Shown piece after piece: positions 57,195 to 64,000 of a DNA stretch of 64,000 nucleotides. The notes under the pieces were generated by a model. That model searched no databases. It was not told the origin of the DNA and was given only the letters and a program-made list of their open reading frames with translations. The stretch is taken from the NCBI RefSeq assembly GCF_002367995.1, contig NZ_AP018207.1, positions 5,693,963 through 5,757,962 on the forward strand, written 5' to 3'. The stretch is from Calothrix brevissima NIES-22 (lineage in GTDB: Bacteria > Cyanobacteriota > Cyanobacteriia > Cyanobacteriales > Nostocaceae). How positions within the stretch are numbered: the stretch's first letter is position 1; the number at the start of each line of letters is the position of its first letter. Both the position numbers and the translations under genes were made by a program.

Positions 57195-57658
57195 ATTCAA
57201 AATTTAGTCACGAGTAAACTTTGCTTACCATGTTGAGCTTTGATACCAAATGGTAATATGTACTATTTTGTGTTTCATATTTCCCAGGTAAAATCTCCAA
57301 TATTATCTCCAAAGTTGGTATCAATTGTGAATTAATTTGTGCAAATGTTGATTGACAATTAGCAAATGCCACCATTTTAATTAAATCAATTATTCAGCAG
57401 CAATAACAGTATTTTCTCTAATAGATATAAGACTATTTTTATACTGTTATCAGGGAAAGCAGATAGCGATCGCTTACGGTAAATTTATCCATCCTCAAAA
57501 TTGAGCGTGCAGCATTTTCTATTAATGAAGCACGCTTAAAACAAACATCTTAGTTGTAACTTATCCATAGCACACAAGATTGGTTCTGTTTCAAATGATT
57601 CACCCTTGGTAAGATCATAGCAAGATGAGAATTATATACCAACTAAATTGGTAAAAAT
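57195..57658 (+). promoter_or_regulatory. Spacer with three TACCAA/TTGGTA palindromes
   Basis: TACCAAATGGTA (57244-57255), CCAAAGTTGGTA (57309-57320), and TACCAACTAAATTGGTA (57637-57653). The last ends five bases before the ATG of the ribbon-helix-helix gene, over its ribosome-binding region. The shared half-site suggests autoregulation by that protein. No ORF is present in the 464-bp spacer. Confidence 0.5.
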
Positions 57659-58084
57659 ATGCCAAGAAAAGAACAAGGATGGGTAACATTTCAAACCTCA
57701 GAAGAGGAACGTAAAATACTAGAAGAGTTCTGCAATCAGTCTCAAAGGACTAAAACAGAAATTCTGCGGGAGTTGGTACGTGGGTTGAGTCATCACCCTT
57801 CTCCATCTGTACCTGTACCAGTCGCCAAATCTGTTTATACGCCTGAAGTAGAAATTACTAGTATCAAAAAACCTTTAAAAGTTAGTTCGCGCAATATTTT
57901 AAAAGGAGTTGTCAAACGGGTAATTACAGGAGCAGTGAATACAGAAGTGACTTTAGAGATTGTTCACAAAGTTGAGCTAACTTCGATGATCACTAGAGTA
58001 TCAGCAGAAGAGTTGGATTTAAAGGAAGGAACAGAAGCTTACGCAGTCATTAAATCCAACGATATCGTCATTGCTAGAGAATAA
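57659..58084 (+). CDS. Ribbon-helix-helix protein fused to TOBE/Mop domain
   Basis: 141 residues. N-terminal RHH-type DNA-binding segment (about 6-48, GWVTFQTSEEERKILEEFCN then RTKTEILRELVRGL), a Pro/Ser linker, then a single TOBE/Mop-like domain (about 75-140) with SSRNILKGVVKRVITGAVNTE and LKEGTEAYAVIKSNDIVIARE. Mop domains bind molybdate or tungstate as oligomers. The fusion therefore looks like an oxyanion-responsive repressor, unlike ModE, which uses a winged helix. Single gene; palindromic sites overlap its start. DNA binding and ligand are inferred. Confidence 0.8.
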   Translation: MPRKEQGWVTFQTSEEERKILEEFCNQSQRTKTEILRELVRGLSHHPSPSVPVPVAKSVYTPEVEITSIKKPLKVSSRNILKGVVKRVITGAVNTEVTLEIVHKVELTSMITRVSAEELDLKEGTEAYAVIKSNDIVIARE

Positions 58085-58341
58085 AAAACGATTTTTCGGC
58101 ATTTTTTACTGTATTTGACGGTTTGGTAGGTTATGGCGCAAATTCCTTTTCATTGAGAAATACCGGTTCTTACTCTGCGCCTAACCACCCTAATCATTAT
58201 TTAGCTGTTACACAAAGATTATTCAGCAATACTCTGTATATTTTTTAACTAAACTAAACCCGATAGTCGGAACATCCATTTCAATGGCGATCCAAAATTG
58301 GCTGGGTTGTTTGATTGTCAGTAGAGATGAAAAACCTTGTT

Positions 58342-58490
58342 ATATCATGTCCGCTTGATTACTTACTAAACCCTAAGAACCCCACCCCGACAAAGCGACG
58401 CTTTATCTCCCCTCCCCGCAAGCGGGGAGGGGATGAAGGGGTGGGGTGCAATGATTATGGGAATCATAACTAATTACCCGGACATGATAT
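58342..58490. mobile_element. MITE-like element with ATATCATGTCCG terminal inverted repeats
   Basis: 149 bp bounded by ATATCATGTCCG (58342-58353) and CGGACATGATAT (58479-58490), with TA next to both ends. Inside lies a strong C/G hairpin (CTCCCCTCCCCGC / GCGGGGAGGGG-like, then CCCCACCCC / GGGGTGGGG). No coding capacity. The arms and TA flanks suggest a non-autonomous IS630/Tc1-type unit. The rest of 58085-58785 shows nothing else. Confidence 0.7.
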
Positions 58491-58785
58491 TAGCTAAGAG
58501 AGTTATATGGAAAGGTTCTGAGCAGAATCAGGAAATAATTCTGTCAATTTCCCTAAATATATAGTCATAGGTATGGTTATTTCTTTACTTCTGTGCTATT
58601 CATAACCAGAGAATAATTATGGTTATGTCTCGCAATCCATATTTACACATAGATTCTCTGTGTGTTAAATCTGCTTTGGCTAATGTCATTGCAAGTATTA
58701 AATTATTCTAAGCCCATGCCTATAACTGCCATCCTTTCGATACCTTCATTAGCAAGCCCAAAATTTTCTCTACCCAAATGTTTTT

Positions 58786-59361
58786 ATGATGTATTCTACA
58801 AATGTCTCCTATAACTCTGATATTAAAGAACAAATACCCTATCGTTTATTTACCAGGCGCGAAATTATACCACCACGCAATGATGTATTGTGGCGAATCG
58901 AACGCGGTGCAGTGCGTACCTTGACCTGGAGTGAGGAAGGAACATTTATTACATTGGGTTATTGGGGTTCGGGTGATTTGATTGGTTCTCCTTTATCCAA
59001 AGTCAAACCGTATCAAATTGAGTGTTTAACTAATGTAGAAGTAAGTGTGGTACCGCCTCATCTTTGGTATCAAGATATCAATGCTTTACTCTCGCACATT
59101 CAACAAGCAGAGGAACTGTTAAGCATAGTGCATTGTAAACCTATGTCTGTGCGGTTATGGCAATTTTTACTATGGTTAAGTCGTAAATTTGGTCGTAATG
59201 TAGAAGAGGGAACGCTGATTGACTTGAATGCGACTCATCAAGAAATGTCAGAAGTATTAAATACAACTAGAGTAACGGTTACGCGACTTTTACAGCAATT
59301 TGAAGAGGAAAGATTATTATTTCGCCACAAACGCCAGATAATATTGCGATCGCCAAATTAA
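58786..59361 (+). CDS. Crp/Fnr-family transcriptional regulator
   Basis: 191 residues. A short cNMP-binding-like beta-roll (about 20-95, RIERGAVRTLTWSEEGTFITLGYWGSGDLIG) without the full cAMP phosphate-binding signature. A dimer helix and a winged helix-turn-helix (about 125-185: LIDLNATHQEMSEVLNTTRVTVTRLLQQFEEE) follow, with recognition residues TTRVTVTR. No Cys cluster, so it is not an FNR oxygen sensor. It is not NtcA, which is longer. ATG-ATG start; the second may be used. A terminator follows within the convergent gap. Confidence 0.87.
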   Translation: MMYSTNVSYNSDIKEQIPYRLFTRREIIPPRNDVLWRIERGAVRTLTWSEEGTFITLGYWGSGDLIGSPLSKVKPYQIECLTNVEVSVVPPHLWYQDINALLSHIQQAEELLSIVHCKPMSVRLWQFLLWLSRKFGRNVEEGTLIDLNATHQEMSEVLNTTRVTVTRLLQQFEEERLLFRHKRQIILRSPN

Positions 59362-59365
59362 AAAT

Positions 59366-59393
59366 ATGGTGGTTGATGCAATTCAACCACCAT
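59366..59393. terminator. Bidirectional terminator, Crp and DUF427 genes
   Basis: Perfect stem ATGGTGGTTGA / TCAACCACCAT between convergent genes. A T-run follows on the minus strand (ATTTTTAATT). Confidence 0.85.
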
Positions 59394-59418
59394 CTCATGA
59401 ACGGAAATAAATATTGGT

Positions 59419-59703
59419 TTAAGCTTCGACTTTCACACCTCGCCAGAAAGCAACATAGCCTTCAATATTTTTTGCTTTCTCTTTGGTGCTGGGGTAGTAC
59501 CAAGCCGCATCTTGATTAACTTGCCCATCTACTTCAATACTATAGTAACTGGCTACACCTTTCCAAGGGCAAGTGGTGTGAGTGTTGCTATCTTTAAAAT
59601 ACTCTTTGTTAATAGCATCAGGTGGAAAGTAATGGTTACCTTCTACAACTACAGTTTTATCACTCTCGGCTAAAGTAACGCCATTCCAAATTGCTTTCGG
59701 CAT
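59419..59703 (-). CDS. DUF427-family protein
   Basis: 94 residues from the ATG at 59703 (MPKAIWNGVTLAES); a TTG five codons earlier is not needed. GNHYFPPDAINKEYFKDSN, THTTCPWKGVASYYSI and ENxxWYYPxP-like AAWYYPSTKEKAKNIEGYVAFWRGVKVE are the DUF427 landmarks. A beta-rich single domain of unknown catalytic role, cytoplasmic. Family members are common in cyanobacteria and actinobacteria. A short AATTCGT tandem repeat (59741-59762) lies upstream. Confidence 0.92.
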   Translation of the reverse strand: MPKAIWNGVTLAESDKTVVVEGNHYFPPDAINKEYFKDSNTHTTCPWKGVASYYSIEVDGQVNQDAAWYYPSTKEKAKNIEGYVAFWRGVKVEA

Positions 59704-59870
59704 AAGTAATGTGACCAATAAACTTGCAGAAACAATTACTAATTCGTAATTCGTAATTCGTAATTAAAATATTAGATAACTAACAATAAATTGTTAATTG
59801 ATTGAGCTTACCTGAGTACCCGTATTTATTTTAACTACAAATTACAAATTATTAGTCACGAATTATATTG

Positions 59871-60176
59871 CTATTTACCACCGTAGAAAAAGGCGATTTC
59901 TTTTTCTTTTAAAGGTGCAAAACCAGCATCAACTAGCAATGTATCTAGTTCGATTTGAGGAATATGCTTTGCGCCAATGCGGACAATGCGCGATCGCATG
60001 GTATTGGAGACACCGCTACGCTGTCTGTTTGCTTCTAATGCCATGACTTTGGTATATAGGTCTAATTTGGCGGTTGGTATAGGAGAACCGTCAAAATCAA
60101 TTCCCCGTGCGATCGCTTCGTCAATAGCATCAGCACCTGTGGTTGTTTGATTTACTTGATTAGTTTCAGCAGTCAT
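59871..60176 (-). CDS. Conserved small cyanobacterial protein, function unknown
   Basis: 101 residues: an acidic Thr/Asn-rich N-terminus, then DAIDEAIARGIDFDGSPIPTAKLDLYTKVMALEANRQRSG. A C-terminal half with RSRIVRIGAKHIPQIELDTLLV and KEKEIAFFYGG follows. No cysteine, membrane helix or signal. The regular charged composition and good codon use indicate a real soluble gene. I do not recognise a named family. Confidence 0.65.
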   Translation of the reverse strand: MTAETNQVNQTTTGADAIDEAIARGIDFDGSPIPTAKLDLYTKVMALEANRQRSGVSNTMRSRIVRIGAKHIPQIELDTLLVDAGFAPLKEKEIAFFYGGK

Positions 60177-60184
60177 CAGAAAAA

Positions 60185-60660
60185 TGGGTAGAAACCCCGT
60201 CTTTTTAGGACGGCTTTACAGTTTTAGCGCTACTGCCTTAGGGTTGCTCGACTTGGTGTACTTTTGTAATGCACTTTCGACAGGACAGTTACCGTCTCAA
60301 GTTTGACAACCCTGTACACATAGCGTTTTGCGCTTTTTTGCGCCTCCCTTGCGGGGTAATGTTAGCTTCGACCTGTTACAAGAGCTTTTTAGGCTTGCAA
60401 CACTGTTCCAGTGACCTTAGAACTGTTTAGTCACAAGCGACAGAGCGGGGGACTAGCTACGCATCCCAAGGTGTCGTGACTCAAATAACGTTTACCCAAC
60501 GACTGCGAAGGGTGGTCTGGTCAGGATGGCTTGCTAGATTTCTCTTACAAGCCTCATACCTTTAGGCTGAGGTTCCTGACGACAATTGACTCATAAGGCT
60601 ATAAGTAGATTCTACCAGCCATGCTGACGCCAAAAACTACCGACTAAATTTCCTGGCTGT
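60185..60660 (-). ncRNA. Structured region, possible IS200/IS605-type end (omegaRNA-like) without TnpB
   Basis: About 475 bp with no ORF but strong structure. AGGGTTG (60241-60247) pairs with CAACCCT (60308-60314), while GTGTAC (60257-60262) pairs with GTACAC (60315-60320), giving a pseudoknot; ACTTG/CAAGT adds to it. Near 60195-60215 ACCCCGTCTTTTTAGGACGG resembles the right-end hairpin of IS605-type elements, in minus orientation. No TnpA or TnpB frame is present. A remnant of a TnpB locus or another dispersed structured RNA would both fit. I am not sure which. Confidence 0.4.
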
Positions 60661-60743
60661 CGGGGAGTAAGGTGGCTATACTCTTGTCACTTTTAAAGAT
60701 TTTGGTTTAATCTCAAACCATCGGTATAGCTAAAGGTGACGCT

Positions 60744-61124
60744 ATGTCTGAAGCCCAAACTCCTCAAAACCAGGATCGTAAGCTCGAACAAGCTCTGACT
60801 AACAAAATTATTAATGATTATTTTGACAACTCCGAAAGTTGGCTCAGAGCCATCTTGCGTATGTGTATATTCTCTTTGGGTCACCTGGATGGAAAATCGG
60901 TGTTCGTCGTTGAGTGTCCAAATCAAGCTGTAGCCAAGCGACTCAGCCGAAAAATCTACCCTTTTCGCGGAATTGTCTATTATTTAACTGATTATCTAGA
61001 TGGAGAGGAGCGGACTCTGTTTTGCTACCAAGAAGTTAAAAGCGGAGAATGGCACTGTTACGACACGAGTACACAATCTTGGAAGGCTATGAGACATTTG
61101 CAAATGCCTACTAATAGTCATTAG
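60744..61124 (+). CDS. Conserved small protein, function unknown
   Basis: 126 residues, soluble, with alpha-helical N-terminus (DRKLEQALTNKIINDYFDNSESWLRAILRMC). A beta-rich middle (GKSVFVVECPNQAVAKRLSRKIY and GIVYYLTDYLDGEERTLFCYQEV) and WHCYDTSTQSW follow. No catalytic motif, signal or membrane helix is visible. I recognise no family. Stand-alone gene followed by STRRs. Confidence 0.6.
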   Translation: MSEAQTPQNQDRKLEQALTNKIINDYFDNSESWLRAILRMCIFSLGHLDGKSVFVVECPNQAVAKRLSRKIYPFRGIVYYLTDYLDGEERTLFCYQEVKSGEWHCYDTSTQSWKAMRHLQMPTNSH

Positions 61125-61132
61125 TCATTTGT

Positions 61133-61190
61133 GAATTATGGACTGTTGACTGTTGACTGTTGACTGTTGACTGTTGACTGTTGACTAATT
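61133..61190. repeat. TGTTGAC heptamer array
   Basis: About seven near-perfect copies of TGTTGAC. Further blocks of GTCAATA at 61440-61505 and CAACTGA at 61561-61592 flank the next small gene. Confidence 0.92.
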
Positions 61191-61436
61191 CCGATGCTGG
61201 CTGGTTGCCATACCAGCGACAAATGCGCCTAAAATTGTACCCATCCATAGTCCTGTAGTGCTACCTTGCCATATTGCTCCTGGCGTTACCCAAGTGTTGC
61301 ACAATTGCTGCATAGCCCAAGTTTGATTTTGGCACTTTTGACTATGCAGTATGAGGGTAGTTTGTCCAGAAATATAAGCACCAATAATCCCTGACGCGAT
61401 CGCTACTAATGAGCAGATAAAAGTTCTATTTTTCAT
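61185..61436 (-). CDS. Small two-helix membrane protein, unknown
   Basis: 83 residues. Two hydrophobic segments (about 7-29, ICSLVAIASGIIGAYISG, and 57-77, GSTTGLWMGTILGAFVAGMA) flank a loop with two cysteines (QKCQNQTWAMQQLCNTW) that could form a disulfide. No known family is recognised. The stop overlaps the edge of the heptamer array. Confidence 0.55.
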   Translation of the reverse strand: MKNRTFICSLVAIASGIIGAYISGQTTLILHSQKCQNQTWAMQQLCNTWVTPGAIWQGSTTGLWMGTILGAFVAGMATSQHRN

Positions 61437-61592
61437 TAGTTAATGGTCAATAGTCAATAGTCAATTGTCAATAGTCAATAGTTATTATTTTCTTGACTAT
61501 TGACTATGTAATATCAAGGTTGGGTAAGAAACTCTCGATTACGCAACATAAGTACACCTCTGACAACTGACAACTGACAACTGACAACTGAC

Positions 61593-64000
61593 TCAACCTG
61601 TATTTCTCATTCCCGCAGCAATTCCGTTAATGGTTAACAAGGCTCCCCGCAGTAACTCGCCTTTACTGTAACGGGAGTGAATGACGCCAGAGGGAGCTGC
61701 ATTACGTGACTGTCGCAGGCGCTTGAGTAGAGAAACCTGGATAAACCCTAAAGGTACAATTGTGCCATTGCGTAACTGAACTGAACGCTGTAATACTGGA
61801 TCGCCATCTAGTAGGCGGTTGTGTCCAGTAATTTTCAATACCAAATCTTTTGTCTGGTAGTATTCGCTAGCAATTTGCTCAAATACCTTGGCAAATCTCG
61901 GTCTATCTTCAGGATTTGAGAGTTCCTGGACGTAATGTTTCGCCATTTGCATGTCTACTTTCGCCAAGGTCATTTCGGCTTTAGAAATCACCATTTTGAA
62001 GAATGGCCATTTCACATAAAAGTATTGCAATAGCTTTAAGTGTTCTTCCGGTTCTTCTTGCAAAAATTCTTGCAAAGCTGTACCTACACCATACCAGGAA
62101 GGGAGTAAAAATCTGGTTTGTGTCCAACTAAATACCCAAGGAATGGCGCGTAAGCTGCTTAAATCTTTCTTCCCAGAGGGACGACGCGCGGGACGAGAGC
62201 TAATTTGTAATTGGCTAATTTCTTCGATGGGGGTTACTTGGTGGAAGAAGTCGATAAAATCGGGTTGCTCATAAATCAAGGAGCGATAATGAACACGCGA
62301 TCGCGCTGCTAGTTCTTCCATAATCTCGTTCCAAGGTTCGATATCATCGAAGCCTGTACGTAGCAAGCTGGCTTGAATTACCGCCGTGGTAATGGTTTCT
62401 AGATTGTACAATGCCAAATCTAGCAGAGAATATTTAGAAGCGAGTACTTCCCCTTGTTCGGTAATTTTGATTCTGCCGTTAATACTGTGGCCTGGTTGGG
62501 CTAAAATCGCTTCATAAGCAGGGCCCCCACCCCGACCGACGGAACCGCCTCGTCCGTGGAAAATCCGCAGGTTAACGCCGTACTGTTCGGCTATTTGTTG
62601 CAGGGATTTTTGGGCTTTATGAATTTCCCAGTTACTGCTTAAAAAACCAGAGTCTTTATTACTGTCAGAATACCCTAACATGACTTCTTGGAGATTCAGG
62701 GTTAACGGACAGGTGGCGATGTTGGCTTGATCTGTTTCTCCCTTGTCTTCAAGCTGTTGATAACCTCCCGCTAATAAAGCACGATATAAAGGTAATTCAA
62801 ACAGCTGACGCATGACGCTGCGGGAGCGTTGTAAGTCTTCTACCGTTTCAAATAAAGGTACAACTTGAATTGTCCCCACAGCGATCGCTGGATCGAAAAG
62901 TCTTGCTTCTTTGGCTAAGAGTAAAACTTCTAGTACGTCGCTGACTTCGCGGCACATACTAATAATGTAAGTTTGGCAGATGTTCACACCAAATTCTTGC
63001 TGGAGCGATCGCAATACCCGGAATGTTTGAATCACATCGTTCGTTTTCTCAGAAAATGGCAATTCTGAGGGAATTAACGGCCTGCGGGTTTGTAATTCTC
63101 CTGTTAGCCAAGCTACTCGCTGTGCTTCTGTCAAGTCATTATACGCTTGTGGTAAGACTTGTAAATATTCGAGAATTTCATTGAGTGCATCGGAGTGACG
63201 GGAAGATTCTTGACGAATATCTAATTGGGTGAGGTTAAAGCCGAAAATTTCTACCTGGGAAATCAAATTATCCAATTCTCGACAGCTTAAACCTGTTTCC
63301 GTCAAGTTGCGTTGAATTAACCGCAGTTCTACCAAAAAATCCGCCCCCGAACGATACATCGGTTGGTCTTCATTTTTGGGCGTTTCGCGGTTATATAATG
63401 CCAAATTGCGATCGCGCGTATTTTCTAACCTTCTGAGGATATAAGCCAGCTTTAAGCGATAGGGTTCTTGCCGATAACGCAACGCTAAGGCATCATAGAC
63501 ATCACTCAGCTGGGACTGATCCAACTCCAGGGATTCTAATAAATCTGGTAAGACATCACTCCAGTGCATCGACACGCTTAATAATTCCACCAGCTGCTTG
63601 ACGGAGTTAATATATCTACCTAACACCATTTTGCGCTGATAACAAGCTGTCTGCCAGGTAATTTCTGGCGTAACTGAGGGATTTCCGTCACGATCTGAAC
63701 CTACCCAAGAACCAAAGGAACAGAAGTTTTTCTGCGGTGGTTCCAGCCAAGGAAAGGTTTTGCTCAAAGCGTATTTGAACCGCTTATGTAGTTGGGGAAT
63801 GCCATCAAATAAAACTTCTTGGAAGTAGTGTAGAGCATAGTCTACTTCATCTAAGACTGTAGGCTTAAATTGATGAAGTTCATCGGTACGCCACCACAAA
63901 CGAATTTCTTCGAGCAATTTTTCCCGTAATTCTGCTGCTTCCCAAGGATAACCCCCGGTGGCATTCCCGGCGCGATGTTCGATGATATCTAGCTGCTGTA
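61593..64000 (-). CDS. ppc: Phosphoenolpyruvate carboxylase (5' part missing)
   Basis: Adds bicarbonate to phosphoenolpyruvate to give oxaloacetate, the anaplerotic entry to the TCA branch. The frame is open to the right edge ([20 protein letters not shown] at the limit), so the N-terminal about 20-25 percent, including the first catalytic His region, lies outside. Seen here: VLTAHPTQS-type region absent, [15 protein letters not shown], the [17 protein letters not shown] block, the catalytic [14 protein letters not shown] loop, and the C-terminus ending in MRNTG, as in all PEPCs. The ORF's TTG at 63917 is not the start. Confidence 0.96.
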   Translation of the reverse strand, partial: QQLDIIEHRAGNATGGYPWEAAELREKLLEEIRLWWRTDELHQFKPTVLDEVDYALHYFQEVLFDGIPQLHKRFKYALSKTFPWLEPPQKNFCSFGSWVGSDRDGNPSVTPEITWQTACYQRKMVLGRYINSVKQLVELLSVSMHWSDVLPDLLESLELDQSQLSDVYDALALRYRQEPYRLKLAYILRRLENTRDRNLALYNRETPKNEDQPMYRSGADFLVELRLIQRNLTETGLSCRELDNLISQVEIFGFNLTQLDIRQESSRHSDALNEILEYLQVLPQAYNDLTEAQRVAWLTGELQTRRPLIPSELPFSEKTNDVIQTFRVLRSLQQEFGVNICQTYIISMCREVSDVLEVLLLAKEARLFDPAIAVGTIQVVPLFETVEDLQRSRSVMRQLFELPLYRALLAGGYQQLEDKGETDQANIATCPLTLNLQEVMLGYSDSNKDSGFLSSNWEIHKAQKSLQQIAEQYGVNLRIFHGRGGSVGRGGGPAYEAILAQPGHSINGRIKITEQGEVLASKYSLLDLALYNLETITTAVIQASLLRTGFDDIEPWNEIMEELAARSRVHYRSLIYEQPDFIDFFHQVTPIEEISQLQISSRPARRPSGKKDLSSLRAIPWVFSWTQTRFLLPSWYGVGTALQEFLQEEPEEHLKLLQYFYVKWPFFKMVISKAEMTLAKVDMQMAKHYVQELSNPEDRPRFAKVFEQIASEYYQTKDLVLKITGHNRLLDGDPVLQRSVQLRNGTIVPLGFIQVSLLKRLRQSRNAAPSGVIHSRYSKGELLRGALLTINGIAAGMRNTG

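Noticed and set aside
58601-58711. 30-codon ORF MVMSRNPYLH upstream of the Crp-family gene
   Set aside because: No good ribosome-binding site and no other support.

Overview
The window is chromosomal DNA of a cyanobacterium, most likely a filamentous, Nostocales-like one. GCGATCGC (HIP1) octamers are scattered throughout. The gene content is cyanobacterial: an ndhA-I-G-E block, a Psb34-type protein, a thiO-thiG fusion, citramalate synthase, a PATAN-REC/CheY/CheW/MCP/CheA taxis operon, a DUF4079 protein and an RTX protein with a bluetail-like C-terminus. Many spacers carry short tandem heptamer repeats (TGACTAA, GTCAACA, CCCCATG types), which are typical of filamentous cyanobacteria. No heterocyst-specific gene is visible, so the order-level assignment is inference.

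Layout. 1-2.1 kb: CruA-like FAD protein, cut by the left edge. 2.2-8 kb: small conserved protein, cimA, a relic 2Fe-2S ferredoxin, a low-complexity anchored protein, thiO-thiG and psb34. 8-12 kb: TPR protein, a long hairpin element and an IS110-type transposase with a structured leader. 12-13.2 kb: a two-gene unit with a GG-leader peptide carrying four HGVV-type repeats and a Cys-rich protein; this is the best candidate for an undescribed peptide system. 14-18.4 kb: VirB10-like anchored protein, DUF3011 protein, Dps and pirin. 19-23.8 kb: RND efflux pair. 23.9-30.8 kb, minus strand: MHYT-GAF histidine kinase, a DM13 lipoprotein/DUF4079/sensor kinase unit and an OlsB-like acyltransferase. 31.4-37.3 kb, minus strand: ndhA-ndhI-ndhG-ndhE-nadK, gltA and sixA. 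37.7-43.7 kb: HTH-NB-ARC protein and a 1294-residue RTX/LamG protein. 44-48.5 kb: DHH phosphoesterase, a structured intergenic RNA candidate, HNH nuclease, alanine racemase and tRNA-Leu(UAG). 49-57.2 kb: the five-gene pix/tax-type operon, whose MCP has a DXCF-type cyanobacteriochrome-like GAF. 57.6-61.4 kb: RHH-TOBE protein with palindromic operator candidates, a MITE-like element, Crp-family regulator, DUF427 protein, a pseudoknotted region that may be an IS605-type end without TnpB, and small unknown proteins. 61.6-64 kb: ppc, cut by the right edge.

How the genes fit together. The NDH-1 genes and NAD kinase link respiratory/cyclic electron flow to NADP supply. gltA, ppc and cimA sit around central carbon and isoleucine precursor supply. 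The pix-type operon is a complete sensor-to-response cassette. Several loci (DM13/DUF4079/kinase, GG-peptide/Cys-rich protein, RHH-TOBE with repeated palindromes) look like self-contained small systems whose roles cannot be settled from sequence alone.
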